Assembly: GCA_025331445.1 (NCBI GenBank)
Contig: JAIWNE010000013.1
Location: forward strand, 248,001-312,000
Reading direction: 5' to 3'
DNA: 64,000 nucleotides
Source: Blakeslea trispora
Lineage: Eukaryota; Mucoromycota; Mucoromycetes; Mucorales; Choanephoraceae
Shown here: positions 23,401 to 35,798 of the stretch, piece after piece
Layout of the letters: each line of letters starts with the position of its first letter
Position numbering within the stretch: the first letter of the stretch is position 1
Made by a program: the position numbers and the translations under genes
The notes under the pieces: generated by a model
The model's input: only the letters and a program-made list of their open reading frames with translations
What the model was told of the DNA's origin: nothing
Database searches by the model: none

Positions 23401-26400
23401 GCAGAAGCATGGTCACTGGTCAAACTCTTTAATTCTGATTCATACTGTTCCTGAAGAGCCTTGTTGTCATGACCTTGTTGAGAAGCAGCCGCGAACTCAG
23501 CCTTGATCTTTTCGTTCTCCTTTTGTAGAGCCTCGATTTCAGCCTGATGCTTTTCATTTAAGGCTCTCATCTCATCTTCAAATCGCTCTTTGATCTCTTG
23601 CAACTCTTTAGCTGATCTCTCAGACAATTGACTTTCGGACAGTTGGCGATCTTGTAGTTGAGTGTTATGCTTCTGTTCAAGTTCGGCAATAGCATCAGCA
23701 TGCTTGTGAGCCAGCTCTTTTAATTCTTGCTGGTGCTTTTCTTGTGCAGCTTCATGCTCAAGTTCTCGCTGCAAAACAGCTTCAAAATCAGCCTTGATCT
23801 TATCATGATGTCCCTTGAGCAAATCCATCTCAGCCAGATGCTTAGATTGCAACACTTCAACTTCAGCCTCAAAAGCATCCTTGAGTTTTTGAATCTCTTC
23901 TTCATTCACCTTTGCCTCTGAAAGACTTGACTCAGCTTGTTCCCGGCTTTGATGCAATTGAGCAACATGTTTTTCTTCAAGATCAACAATGGCAGCCGTA
24001 TGTTTATGAGCCAGCTCCTTTAATTCTTGCTCGTATCTCTCTTTCATAGCTTCATATTCGAGTTCGCGTTCTGAGACAGCCTCAAACTCGGCCTTGATCT
24101 TTTCATTGTCTTTCTGTAAAGCTTCAAGCTCGGCCTGATGCTTTTCGCTTAGAGTCTTCATTTCGTTTTCAAACTGCTCCTTGAGATCTTGTAATTCTTG
24201 ACTTTCAGCCTGCTGATGCTTTTGCTGTTGTTGAACACTATGCTTCTCTTCAAGCTCAGCAATTACAGTGGCATGCTTGGCGTTCAATGCTTCCAGCTCT
24301 TGTTGGTGTGTCTTTTCAAGAGATTCTCGCTCACGATCACGTTGCAAGATATGCTCGCGCTTTAATTCATTTACCTTGGACTCATGTTCTGTTTCGAGAC
24401 GAACGATTTCAGATTGGTGAACTGCCTTCAAGGCATCTTCCATATCTTTACGGATTGTCTCTAAATGACCGTCACGCTCAGCCAAGATGGCCTCTAGCTT
24501 TTGCTCGTGTTCGAGCGCAAGGGCACTTTGCTTGTCAATCTCAGACTTGAGATCAGACTCAAGGCGCTGCATTTGGCTTGTGTGATGGCTTTGGAGTTGC
24601 TCAATAGCCTGTTTGTGGCTAGAGGACAGCTGCTCAATCTTTTGCTCGAATTCTTCACGAACTTGCTTTTCTGTTTCTGAGCGAGTCATAGCTGATGCAT
24701 TGTTTTTCATTTCTTTTAGTGCTTCCGAGTGTGATTCTACAAGTTCCTGAAGCTCTTGAGCATGAGCAGATCTTAGTTCCTCCATGTCCTGTTTCAATAC
24801 ATCGTGAGATTGAGAGGTCTGCTGCTGAAGTGCTTCCTTGTGGGCAGACTCAAGCTCAGATAACTTGGATTGATATTCGGCTTCGAGACGTGCCTAATAT
24901 GGGTTGATTTAGCATCACTCATCTTTACTGCTGAACAACAAAATTTACCTGCTCAGATGCCTTTGCTTCCAATATCATCTTTTGATGTTCTTCCTTTAAG
25001 GAGAGAATTTCTTGCTCTTGGTTCGATTTGAGAGCCTCAATCTCCTTCTGAATGCGTTCTTGTTGCTCCTGGGAAGCTTGAATGATGGATTGATGCTCAG
25101 CCTTGGTGGCTTCTAATTCTTTCTCAAATTGTTCCCGACAAGTTTGCTATTCATTTGTGTCAGTCAGTCTGCTACTGTCCTCTCTCTCTCTCTTTATTTT
25201 CCTAGTCGTCTTTTGTTTGTTGCTTACCTCTGTATCAGCACGTAATCTCTGAATTTCATTCTCATCCATGGCTGCCTGAACCTGCTGGATTTCAGATTGA
25301 TGAAGGCTTTGAATGTTGTCAAGCTCTTGCTGATGGCTGGCTTTTAATACCTCAATCTCTTCCTAAAAGAAATAAAGTAAAAGCCATAAGGGTCCAGTTC
25401 AGCCACATACAGAAAAAGGTAATTATCTTACCTTCAAAGCAATAGTTGCTTCTTCCAATTGCTTTTGAAGTGTTGCGGTCACTTCTTCAAGTTGTTGAGC
25501 AGATCTCTCTTTTAGCTCAGCAACTTCCTTATCAAATTCAGTCTGAGAAGCTGAGGAAAGTGATTCAAGCTCTTCGATTTTAGCCAACAGTTCTGCCTTT
25601 TGCTCCTCTACTGCCTTTTCTACATCCACGTCAGGTGTTTGGACCTGGTCTAATGCCTCTTGAAGTTGCTTTAATTGAGTCTCATGCTCTTCTTTTAATA
25701 CTACTATTTGATTGGCATGCTGCTCATTGAGTTGGTTACTCAAACTAGTCAATCTTGTTTGATGAGACTTGTGCATGTTCTATGATACCCATATATTAGA
25801 TTCTTTAAGGTAGACTTGACGCTCAACGTTAATTCTTTTTTTTTTTTTTACCTGAATATCATCACGCAATTCATCCACTTCCTTTTTCAAACGTGTCATT
25901 TCAGCTTCTTTTTCTGTGATGCGACTTGACAACTCTTGTTTCTCAGATTCTAATTTTTCTCTTAGTTTCTCTGTGTTCTTTCTCAACATTTCTTCGGTTT
26001 CCTCTTGCTCTTTTGCCAAACGAGACTTTTCTTCTTCCAAATATTGTGCAGCTTCTTTTGACCTTTCTAAAGCTTCGTCACGAGCCTTCTCAGCAAGCTC
26101 AACCTGTTCCTTAAGTTGCTTGATTTCCTCTTCAAGAATTTCTTGTTGCAACTGTTGCTCTTCGTTGATTGCTTCTTGGTGTGGATCCACAGTCTCAGCA
26201 GCTGTAAGAGAGGACTCTGAATTTTTGGCACTCATCTCTGAATCCTCTGTTACATTAGCTTCTAAATCCTCAGGGGTAGCTAAACCAGTTTCTATTTGGG
26301 CCAATCTTTCCTTCAAAACAACCAAATCGGCCTCTTTGCTTTCAATCAAAGTCTGCTTCTCAGCTAATAAAGATTCCATCTCTTCATTCTATGTTCCAAT

Positions 26401-27133
26401 GTAAGATTAGTGAAAATGCCGATCATAAGCTCAAAGAAATCTCTTTTTCTCTCTCTCTCTTTTTTTTATATCTGTCATCCTTGCAATTTCTTTAATGTAC
26501 CTTTGCTTTCACAGTCTTCAACTCCGCTAACAATTCGGCTGATTTTGTTGTAGATGCAGCTACACCTTTGGCTGTTGATGTGGAGGCAGTGGCAGAAGAT
26601 CGGCCAGCTGTAGATGCAATAGAAGATGTTCTACGAGCAGGTGTGATAGAAACCTGAGAAGAGGAAGCGCCTACTGCGCTTGTTCTTACAGAGCGAGCAG
26701 TAGAGGCTGTGGGTGAAGTTGTTTTTCTAGTTGTACTAGTTGTAGAACGAACAGTAGGTGCAGTTGATTTTCGGGTGAGTGTCGTTGCAGGTGCGGCGGA
26801 TCCAGTAGAGGATGCGACAGAGGCCCTACGGGAAGCTGCTGTTGCTGTAGATGCGCCTGTCAACGATGCTCGGGAAGGCATAGCAGTCTTTGTACCGAGT
26901 GCCGAAGGTGTTTTTGAGGCTCGTACAGACGAAGGACTAGTAGCAGCGCTTGTACGTGTAGTAGGGGAAGCTGGTGTTCTGGCAGCTGTTCCAGTTGCAG
27001 TTGTCTTTACAGTAGGCGTCTTGGTAGGTCTTGCTGTAGAAGATGTTGCAGCGGGCTTTTTGCTTGTGCCTGCAAGACCAGCAGCTGCTAAAGAGGACAT
27101 TCTAGACCTGACACTAGGTGAGCTATCAGTCAT
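20409..27133 (-). CDS. Giant coiled-coil protein with Ser/Thr/Ala-rich N-terminus
   Basis: Twelve exons span 6.7 kb: 27133-26501, 26388-25852, 25779-25432, 25362-25228, 25146-24949, 24893-22135, 22046-21891, 21820-21434, 21363-21082, 21026-20739, 20659-20553 and 20490-20409. They encode about 1970 aa. The first 200 residues are basic and Ser/Thr/Ala-rich, like a microtubule- or nucleic-acid-binding tail. Nearly all the rest is coiled coil rich in Glu, Lys, Gln and Leu. Within exon 6 a unit of about 95 aa recurs about four times, each with a version of ELAHKHADAIAELEQKH. Ten of eleven introns are phase 0. A single-base frame break lies in a T6 run (A6 on the coding strand) at 22346-22351. The protein is probably a structural tether or cytoskeletal or Golgi-type scaffold, which is inference from architecture. 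No specific orthologue recognised. Confidence 0.8.
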
Positions 27134-29382
27134 TGCGTATCAAAGCTATAAGATAGTTTTGTGTGTATAAAAATAAAAGAAGAGGAAAAGACGATTTATG
27201 TACGTATATGTATACGTTTTATATATGTAAATTTATGTATATAATATACAAAAAAAAAGCAAGAACAGAAAAGGGGCAAATAAAAGAAAAGAAATAAAAA
27301 AAGGAGGGGCGGTGAAAGACCTGAGAGCCTTGTAGACCTGTCTGATGATCAAAAAAAGTCAGGACTACTAGAGGTAGGTTACGCCAAAAAGCTGGTAATT
27401 GTTGAGCTTATTTATTGTCAGCCAAAAACAGTGTGTTTGGTAGGACAATTGCAAGTAAAGTTTGTTTAGTCCAAGGTTCTTCAAATGAAGAAACACAGCA
27501 TCTTTAACGATTGGCCCATTACTTTTGCTTAATTAGGAGCCATCTTAATTGGTCCAAATAGCTCTTATAAAGGACCTGTCTTTAGTCCTGTTTATGTCTT
27601 AGATTAATTACCAAATATTATCATTTTGTACATAAAATCGTTGCTTTATTTTATCCAGTCCTTCAAGAAAGGCGGCACTGATAATTTTGTTAGACATGTC
27701 GCCTGTTTAAAATGAGAATGCATTTAATAAATTTGAGTCTCAGTTAAAAGCTAAAATGAAAAAATCAATAAATAAAGCAACTATCAATTTCTCTTAGCCT
27801 TGAGAAAACCTGCGAACTGCCTGTTTCTATTTATTGTTGTTGAGTTGCACATCAATGCTAAAGACTTGTAACATATCTCTCAGAATTATTACAATATACA
27901 AAAATGACACGAACCCAAGCTCTTTCTTTTTCAGAGTCGTCTTTTTTTTACTGTTGTAATGCTTGTTGAATACAAACCACAAACCATAATGTATCGAGAC
28001 AGCTAGTTGTCTTCAGTATGGCAGTACTGCTTTACCAGATATAAAGTGTGTGAAACAGAAATCGTGTTATGAATTGTGTGCAGCCAATGCTATTTTCGGG
28101 GATTCAATATGATGACAGTCAAAAGCATAGAGATGAAAGTAGGACGAAAAGATATAGGTCCAAGGAGGTAAACAACCAATGAATTTTGTCAGTAAAATAG
28201 CAAGTCTATATGACTAGAAGATGGTTCGAGTCCTTTAAAAATAACATTAGAGGTATTCATGGAAAAAAGAAAGTGATTAGTACTCAACTCCACTGCAAAA
28301 TCAACAAGGAGGAAAGATATGAGGCTGTCCTGATGCAGAACAGAAGTCAACAAATAGGAATTTACCAAACGAAAAGCTAACAGATAATGTCTTGCTATCC
28401 AATTTTGATAGACATGCATCGAAACCTCTCTCTCCCCATAGAAAAATTGAGGGAGCAAAGTTCCAAAGAACAGGGTTCCTTAAATATCCCTGCTTTCAAA
28501 GCGTTGAAAATTATAGCAGCTTCTTTGCTTAAGCAGGGTGCTCCATAGATATTCTGAAACACCCTTTTTTTTTTCTAGCTTGCTTATTTGCTCTTGCTAC
28601 ATGAAGAGCTCATTCAAGTATATATGAGGCTGTTATTCTTATCTCTTTATGATGTTCTGTACTCATAAGCCAGCCCTATAAGCCTTTATGTGGCTAATAT
28701 CGTCTTGGCTATTTCAACTAGAACATTTTGTAGGTGCTTCGAGTCACCATCATTGAAAGCTTGCTAAAAAAAAAAACTGATAAACTATACGGGGCAAGTA
28801 AAAGCCATATGTCATTTATGCGAATTCAAAGCATCTGTAATTGTTTGCTTCTTTCAAGATAACAAGTAGAAAAGAAAAGCTAAAACTGTCTGTGTGGAAG
28901 CGTGTGTACGAAACTTCAGAAACAATTGTGTCTAAATGAATACAGAACTTTGAGCTTATTGACTCTTCTAATTCAGATACATGTTGAATCGTATTTTTAG
29001 AACGGAAGCCATGGTCAAGGTGATGGAATGACTCAAGCATCTTTCTTTATAGTCTTTTAATGATATTATGCGTAAAATCAGCACTGAGTCAAACATAGTC
29101 ATTGACCTTAATCTCATTTTCTAAAGGGAGTCAGATTCAAATTCATTATGTTCATTTTCATTCACAAAAAAAAAAGAGGCCGTGTGTACTTTGTTCTTTC
29201 CGTTCTTTCTCTCTTGCTATCCTTATTCTTGCCTAGCTTTATATGATGTGAGTAATTTCCGTATATGGTGAAGAGTTAATGCTGTGCTTGAATGTTTTTG
29301 AAATTAATTTCATAGGTAACAAAATGATTAAAGTTTCATTATTTTCTCTTTAACAGATACTTTTTTTTGATAACTTATTTAT
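27134..29382. other. Intergenic region between divergent genes
   Basis: About 2.2 kb between the start of the coiled-coil gene (reverse strand) and the start of the EH-domain gene (forward strand). Short open frames only, none with a domain. It must hold both promoters. A tRNA-like B-box at 28223 was considered and rejected. Confidence 0.5.
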
Positions 29383-30715
29383 ATGAACAAACTAAAAACT
29401 GTATTTCAGCGCTCACAAAAGTTAAAGACAGAAGAAAGAAGACCACAACAGTTTGTAAGCAAAAGGCTCTCTGCCACTTCCTCAACACCTACAACTCATC
29501 TTGCTGAGCAAACAACACCAGAGATTAGCTTGTCTGAGCTATCAGACGCAGAAAGAGAGGCCTATCAATCATGGTGGAAAGATTTAGACCCCTTTGACTT
29601 GGGCGTCATTGACAACCCAACAATACTTAAATTTCTAAATGGCTGTAGTTTAGCCGATGATAAACTAGAACAAATCCTAGCATTGTTTGAATCAGCAACA
29701 GAAGGACTAAACAAACTTCAATTCTTTGCTATGCTTCGACTCATTGCTCATGCTCAAAATGGACGCAAGATTAGTCGTGCACTCATTTATCTTGGAGGTA
29801 ATAAATGCAAAGAAAAAAAGAAAAATGAAAGAATACAAAATCCTTAAATGAAGCATCCATAGCACCTATACCGCACTTTCATACCAATGCCATTGATGCT
29901 CTTATCAAGACAATACCAAACAATACCGAGAACTCTCCTTCAAGGAAATCTTGGTGGGGACAAGAAAAGCCAGTGCAAACTGAACACCGGCGCTCTTATT
30001 TGGGCCCCTTTACGGCACATACGCCCATACCGGATACAATACAATCCATGGATGCCTATTATCTTGAACGTCCAGAGTCGTCATCTTTAAATGATACACT
30101 GGCGATACGACCGGCATTAAATAGTGCGCTTACGACGACAGCTACCATAACGCCTGTTACACCAAACATTGTTCAATTAGGAGAAAGACAGCATACCCAC
30201 TCACGGTCGAGATCGGCAGGCACGGCAAGTGATTTTAGCCCATATTTGAAGCCAGCAGCAGAAGAGGAGCTACTACAACAGTTGCCATCCTCAAGATCTT
30301 CTTTATCCTTACATGAGCTCAATGCAGGCAAGACGTTGTTGCTTACTCAGAAATTTGTCTACCAGTCACCCTCTACAAGGCATCAGGAGCTTCCATCTAA
30401 TAACCCATTCTATCAATCAAATACCAATTATAATGAAAACAACAAGGATGACAGCCAAACCTACCTACTAATATAAATAATGACTCTAATATAATAAGTC
30501 CTTTCGATGATCATCATTGCAGTATGGACACAATAAACCAAAAACCAAACCAACATGCTATACCGCCGCCTCCTGTGCCTAGTCAATCTACTAAACCTGC
30601 ATTCCCCAAGTATGCAAGAACCAACAACTATATTAAGAGAAGTCAAAGCTCAGCTGCTGATTATACACATGCACATACATACCAAAAACATCAAAGGCAT
30701 AAATCATTTTATTAA
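29383..30715 (+). CDS. EH-domain (EPS15 homology) protein
   Basis: Likely an endocytosis or membrane-trafficking adaptor; EH domains bind NPF motifs. Exons 29383-29797 and 29863-30715 are split by a 65-bp intron. Residues about 48-140 form an EF-hand-like EH domain, with YQSWWKDLDPFDLGVIDNP, LNGCSLADDKLEQILALFE and FFAMLRLIAHAQNG, which matches the canonical EH core. The rest is Ser/Thr/Pro-rich and disordered. The frame that ends at 30476 is broken: one extra A in the AAA at 30457-30459 would join it to a further 80 codons (reading NLPTNINNDSNIISPFDDHH, then a PPPPVP segment) ending at 30715, for 422 aa. Without that base the protein stops at 30476. The EH domain is well supported; the exact tail is not. 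Confidence 0.72.
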
Positions 30716-31039
30716 GTAATAAAACCCTCTCTACTACAATCAATTTCTCGAATTGTCTGCTCTGAAGCCCAAAGATGATTACCTTTGGAAAATATGAATA
30801 ATAAAGCAACAAAGAATGATCCCAATTGCAACTAGATACAAACAAATGTCTATCTAAATTTTATTTTCTTAATAAAGGAAGAGTATTACTTTTGTCCGAA
30901 GAGGGGATAATTTGAAGCAAAAACCTCTTTACTGCCATTTGAATGAATAAATAATACAAGGTTCAAAGCAACAGCTTCTAAGAAAAAGACAAACAAAGCG
31001 AAATGTGCTTATCAACTACATTAAAAAAAAAGAAAAAGC
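30716..31039. other. Convergent intergenic region
   Basis: 324 bp between the tails of the EH-domain gene and the cyclin-Y-like gene. AT-rich, likely both 3' UTRs, no gene seen. Confidence 0.5.
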
Positions 31040-33381
31040 TCACCATTGCTCCATCATATGTTCAATTTGTCTTAAATGAAAATAGGTTCGAGCAAAGTCG
31101 GAGCAACTGACTGATACATCCCATTCCAAATATTTCAGAAAGACTCTTTCAATGTTATTGCTAATAAACGTATTTAGAATTCAATGTTTTGGTCGCTTTC
31201 TTTTGACAATAGATGTAAATAGACTTACATGACATCTAAAGTTAATTCCGGAAATATCATGGCAAAATCAGCATTGAAGATCGCACAGTCATCCCATACT
31301 TTGACAGCTGTCAATAGAGATGACATGATAATCATTCTCCAACTAAAGTCCCAAAGCTTTTGATCCGATATGCTCAACATACGTTGTACATAAACAAAGG
31401 TGATGATAGCATGTTCAGAAGTAAGCTTGTGATCGGCAGTGGTAAGTTTGGTAGTCTAAACAATAGTAACAAAATCAACATACCTCGCCACAATCAAATA
31501 CATAAGCCAGCTGATCATAAATGTCATTCCATTCAGTCAAAGGCTCAGCATAGTGCTGATACTCTGAAAGATCTGACATGCTTGCTCCATTTTCATCAAA
31601 TATTTCATCGCAATAAAACTCACTCATCTTATGGTTATGTTTAACCATATTGTAAAAAGCCCAAGAGACGCTGAAGATGGATTGTCAGGATAAGTTTAAC
31701 AAAAAAAAAACCATACAACAATGGCTTACCTTTTTAGTGTCTTTGCCACTTTATCTCTACTCTTCTGTTCTTCATGAAACGATGCTTGCCATTTAAGATC
31801 ATAGTCTTGGATTTTAGAATAAACAGATGTAGATCTCTTGTACGCTTTGATGTCTTCAATGTTCAGTAGCTTCTTAGATGATACTTGTGGTGATACTCTA
31901 GCAATCACACTATTGCGTCGAGAATCTTTGCCTACACAAACATATGGAACAGCATCATTTATTCTGTCCATATTTCCTTCTGTTCGACTAGCTCGCATCA
32001 TCTTATGTGAAGACTCTTTAACTTGTTGTTGTTGTTCTGCTGCAAAATAGTCTTGATATTCCTGAGATGTTTCTCTTATATCATCCAAGAGTCGGTTAAA
32101 TTGTTGTGACTGAGTCGAATCTTCGTCCCAATAGAGTGCTGGTATTGTATCGTTTTGTTCCTTTTTTTCAGATGAAAACAAAGCTGAACATCCGTTACTG
32201 TTGTCTGTATTTTCCAAACTACTAAAGTGACTGTAATTATTTGCATAAGAGCTGAATTCAGGGTTGCCATATGACAAATGGCTCATCCCTGATTCTTGAA
32301 GAGGAGTTTCTGCCTCATCATCATATCGACTCGTTTGAGCATCTGACATGGATTGCATCTCATCTTCGTTTTCCGATAGCATTTGATCTTCTTCCATAAT
32401 GACTGAGCTAAAAGAACGCTTGATATTCTAATTCATAAGAAAGAAAGACAAAGGGGTTTAGTTCAAATAATGACAATGAAAAGACAATAGTACCTTATGC
32501 AATGGTGAAGACTCTTCTGACTCTTGTTGGGAGGATAGATCTTGTTGAATGGAAAATGTCTTTTTCAAATGATTGACAGAATCTGTTCGGGCCTTTTTTT
32601 TAAATGCTTTTTTAACAGAATGCCCTAAATGAGTAAATATGCTGGACAAACTACGACGAACAGGCTGTATATCTCTTGAATAAGGTGCTGTGGATGACAT
32701 GTTGTTTGTCTCCGATCCCAAGGAAAGTGTCTGGCGATCTATTTCTCCTTGTTCTGTTCGATCAGATAAAGCGATGCCATCGATGGTGTTCTGAACAGAA
32801 GTAGCTGAAGGCGGAGTGAGGGTTTCTTCAATGAAGGATGATGAACGTTGATCTGACACGAGAGACGGAAGAAAAGAAGGCTCCACATCAGCTATGCTTT
32901 GAACGGAAGAAACTGATGCTTTATGACCTGTCTCTCTTTCCTCCTCACTGCCATCTGTCAAGAGACTTTCATGCGATAAGGAAGTTAATTGCCGCAATTT
33001 TTCAATCGATACAACATTTAGTATTTCTGCTTGCTGTGAGAATGGTGTGATGGATGATTTTGATCGGATCAAAAAGGATCGTGTCGTCCAGGAACGAAAA
33101 AAAGTAGGCTGGGATGGCTTCGTGACAGCTTTTGTTGAATGCTTCGACTGGTTCAAGCGAGAGTAAACAATCCATGCTGCCACCATGTTGAGCATTAATT
33201 GCTGTGCCTCTTCAGGAAGAATTTGCTTTACCGAAGTTTCAATAGCCGATGTTGCATTCTCAAAGACCGAAATAAGTTCATTGGGTATCGTTGGAAAGGT
33301 AGGGTCGTCTTCACTCTCCTTATTGTCTGCGCGCCGTTCACTGCTAATAGCCGAAATTGTCTTTGAACGTGTCAAAAACAT
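31040..33381 (-). CDS. Cyclin-Y-like cyclin
   Basis: Probable regulatory partner of a PFTAIRE/PCTAIRE or Pho85-type CDK. Five exons, 33381-32494, 32427-31730, 31670-31484, 31455-31229 and 31160-31040, give 706 aa with introns of 59-68 bp. The cyclin box lies at about 560-690 and contains YVQRMLSISDQKLWDFSWRM, SLLTAVKVWDDCAIFNADFA and NNIERVFLKYLEWDVSVSCS. The KVWDD signature and the following Phe/Leu-rich helices match cyclin Y rather than mitotic cyclins. The first 500 residues are Ser/Thr-rich and disordered, with possible phosphosites. An upstream in-frame ATG at 33408 would add nine residues; 33381 was chosen as the last ATG before the conserved-looking basic segment. The stop at 31040 is kept even if the GTGAGC there is used as a donor, because the junction still reads TGA. 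Confidence 0.82.
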
Positions 33382-33700
33382 GGTGAAGTTCGGGTATATT
33401 AAAAACAAAGAAAGATGCTACTGTCTTCTTATTTGTTTATTAAATCAATCTGATGCCACCAGAAAAAAAAACCAGGGGAAGGGGAAGAGAGAAAGAAAGG
33501 AATGGATGATCAATAGGTATAAAAAAAAAAGAGAAAAAAAAAGAGAGAGAGAGAAAGAAAGAAGTTGCGAATTACAGTTTAAAATGATAGAGAAGGATGA
33601 TCTGTTATTTTTGGGCTAACGAAGAGAATGTTTATAATAGTTAATTGGAATTTTTCTTTCTCTTGTTTTTTTTATGCAGCAAATTCTATTGTTGTGTGGA
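33382..33700. promoter_or_regulatory. Upstream region of the cyclin gene, AG-rich
   Basis: About 320 bp between the MCM10 stop and the cyclin start, both on the reverse strand. It contains a long A/G-rich run at 33460-33570, which is pyrimidine-rich on the coding strand, as is typical of fungal 5' UTRs and promoters. Confidence 0.45.
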
Positions 33701-35207
33701 CTAAAGATAGACAAATCGAGGTTTTTTCTCAGCAGCGTTTTCTTTTGCAGCCTTATTTAAAGCATCAAAAGAACGTTTCTAATTCAGATAGATAGTTTAG
33801 CGTTCCTGTCTCTTTCTTAATTTTCATTGTTCCAATACCTTGGATTCTTCCTCTTCTCTTGACAGTGATTTTTGTCCAATACCTAGTTTATCGAGTGCTT
33901 CATTGGACAAGACTGTCTCTGTAGATTGTATACAATTGAGTCATTTAGCACTATGGGAGCCTATTTGTATCCTTACTGGGTGCTTCATCTTCTATGCCTT
34001 TAATTTTTCGGATCATTTCAGCACCAGGATCTCTCTTGCCCCTTAAAAATTTCCTATAGGAGAATTTATAAAAATTGGTCTATTCTCTCACCATGATTCT
34101 TACTTTAATTCATCCTTTTCAGCCTCAGTGGGCTCCTTTTTGGCCAATGCCTGTTTCATGATAGTACCATCTGTAGCCACAAGTCCCTTTCCTTTGATAT
34201 AATAAACCTGTTTTGATTTGAATCGATTACCAAACATACTAGCAAGAGAATTCGCTGGCTTCTTTTGTTGTTTCGATTCATAGGTCAAAGTACCATCTGT
34301 TTGCTTGATTTGTTTGGCCCATCGAATGTCGAATCCGCTGTTTCTATAGTAACGGATGAGTATCTGAAGCAATGGAAGAGAGTGATATTACCCTGAAGCT
34401 AATTCCATACGGCCATTTTTCGAATAATTATACACTTTCTGTAAATGCTTGTCACAGAATTCACCTGTTCGACTATATACAGAAAGGTGAGAAAGGTTTC
34501 ATTGTTATGATGTTTTTCTTTGTTCTTGCCTATCTGTCCAAGCTGAACACTGGGTCTCTTTTTTTATATAGCCAGCACATTGAACGAGATCTAAGCTCTG
34601 TCCAATAATCCACATTTGTTGAATCTGGTCGACATGCAGTGCCACCTGTTGTCCAGTCTCAGTTGGTTTCAACAAAAAGGGTCGTTTGATGGCAATGATA
34701 GATCCTAATCCGATAGCATAATCGTACTTTGTCAGTGCTTTGCCTGTAATGTAAAGTGGAACATGAATGCCTCTCATGTCTGTGATCCTTGTAACACATA
34801 GATCAGTCTGCGGAAAACACTGATCGATAACACCCATTGTAGACCAATGAGAAGAAGGCTTTACGCCGACATGAATAGAGTTGTGAAGTTGTGTACGTGA
34901 TTCCACATCTTTAAGAGCGACATATTCTACATTCTTTAAACCAATGTCGCACTTGGCATTGGACACAAGTCGTTTTCTTTTATGAGTCAGCATGCGTGTA
35001 CTTGGTTATTGCATTTGAAAAGCAACTTTACTTGATGCGAAAACCAGATCGTGGCTCAATATCAACTGAATCTATTTGTTGATTGCCTAAAGTCGCCTCT
35101 TTTTCTATCTCTTCATTTAGCTCATCAAGGAAACCGAATTCTAACAAACAAAAGTCAATAAAGTATTCTCTAAGCTCATCAAGTAAATCACCTTCTGAAT
35201 TAGACAT
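33701..35207 (-). CDS. MCM10: DNA replication initiation factor Mcm10
   Basis: Mcm10 binds DNA and helps activate the CMG helicase at origins. Seven exons, 35207-35032, 34976-34530, 34472-34392, 34343-34104, 34053-33977, 33918-33839 and 33778-33701, give 392 aa, shorter than most family members. After a short acidic N-terminus comes SGFRIKKRLVS, then the OB-fold region with YAIGLGSIIAIKRPFLL. A CCCH zinc finger uses about Cys192, Cys202, Cys214 and His217, and is followed by RMELASGNSGFDIRWA. The C-terminal RGKRDPGAEMIRKIKG segment matches the family. Intron 34473-34529 has a GC-AG border (AG|GCAAGA). The splice from 34392 to 34343 removes an in-frame stop. Short spurious frames here arise from introns. 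Confidence 0.9.
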
Positions 35208-35798
35208 GATTTCACTCTGTAAAAAAAAGAAAGAGAAATTTATGCGTGTCCTTGCTTTTCATATAGGATATGAAAGTGACAGCTCATTTTTTCTTATTTT
35301 TTCCCCTTTCTTGTTATTTGATTAGAATTGTACATTCTATTTTGAAGGTAAATGGGTCATTGAAACAAGAGCACTCGAATTATGCAGTGCTCCCGAGAAA
35401 GACGAGCTGTTTCCCGATGGCTTGATTCAGTTTGATTTGAAGCATAGAACACCATGTGTCATTGTTTGAAGCCTTTAAGCAGTGTTGTACAAAGTTGTAC
35501 AGAAACAACTGTCTAAAAGAGGGATCACATACAAAATGATATATTCGATGCCTTTTAAGCAATCTGCAATTCAATGGGATTCGATATGCAATCATTGAGT
35601 AGCTGTAAATGTTAAACTAGCCCTTTCAAGATTGACAATCTACAACGAGTTGAAGTTGACATAAACAAGAGATAGACAACTCATCTATTTTGGCATAATA
35701 GAAAAGTGTGTCCAAATGTCAAATGGAAATTTTTGTTTGTTCAACATAGCTAAAAAAATTTTTTTTTCTTTGTTTTTATATCTTAATTACAGCAAAAT
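35208..35798. promoter_or_regulatory. Divergent promoter region, MCM10 / PARP-type zinc finger gene
   Basis: About 590 bp between two divergent starts. On the reverse strand a pyrimidine tract and AG acceptor lie at about 35217-35230, just before the MCM10 ATG, so a 5' UTR intron is possible. On the forward side a T-rich run precedes the ATG at 35799. Confidence 0.45.

Noticed and set aside
26709..27170. Plus-strand open frame of about 150 codons
   Set aside because: Antisense shadow of the Ser/Thr/Ala-rich first exon of the coiled-coil gene; stop codons are rare there for compositional reasons.
28223..28233. Sequence GGTTCGAGTCC resembling a tRNA/SINE B-box
   Set aside because: No A-box at proper distance upstream and no cloverleaf stems can be formed around it.
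34364..34391. 28-bp intron in MCM10 ending at CTTCAG
   Set aside because: Too short and breaks frame; the 48-bp version (34344-34391) restores frame and the conserved GNSGFDIRWA.
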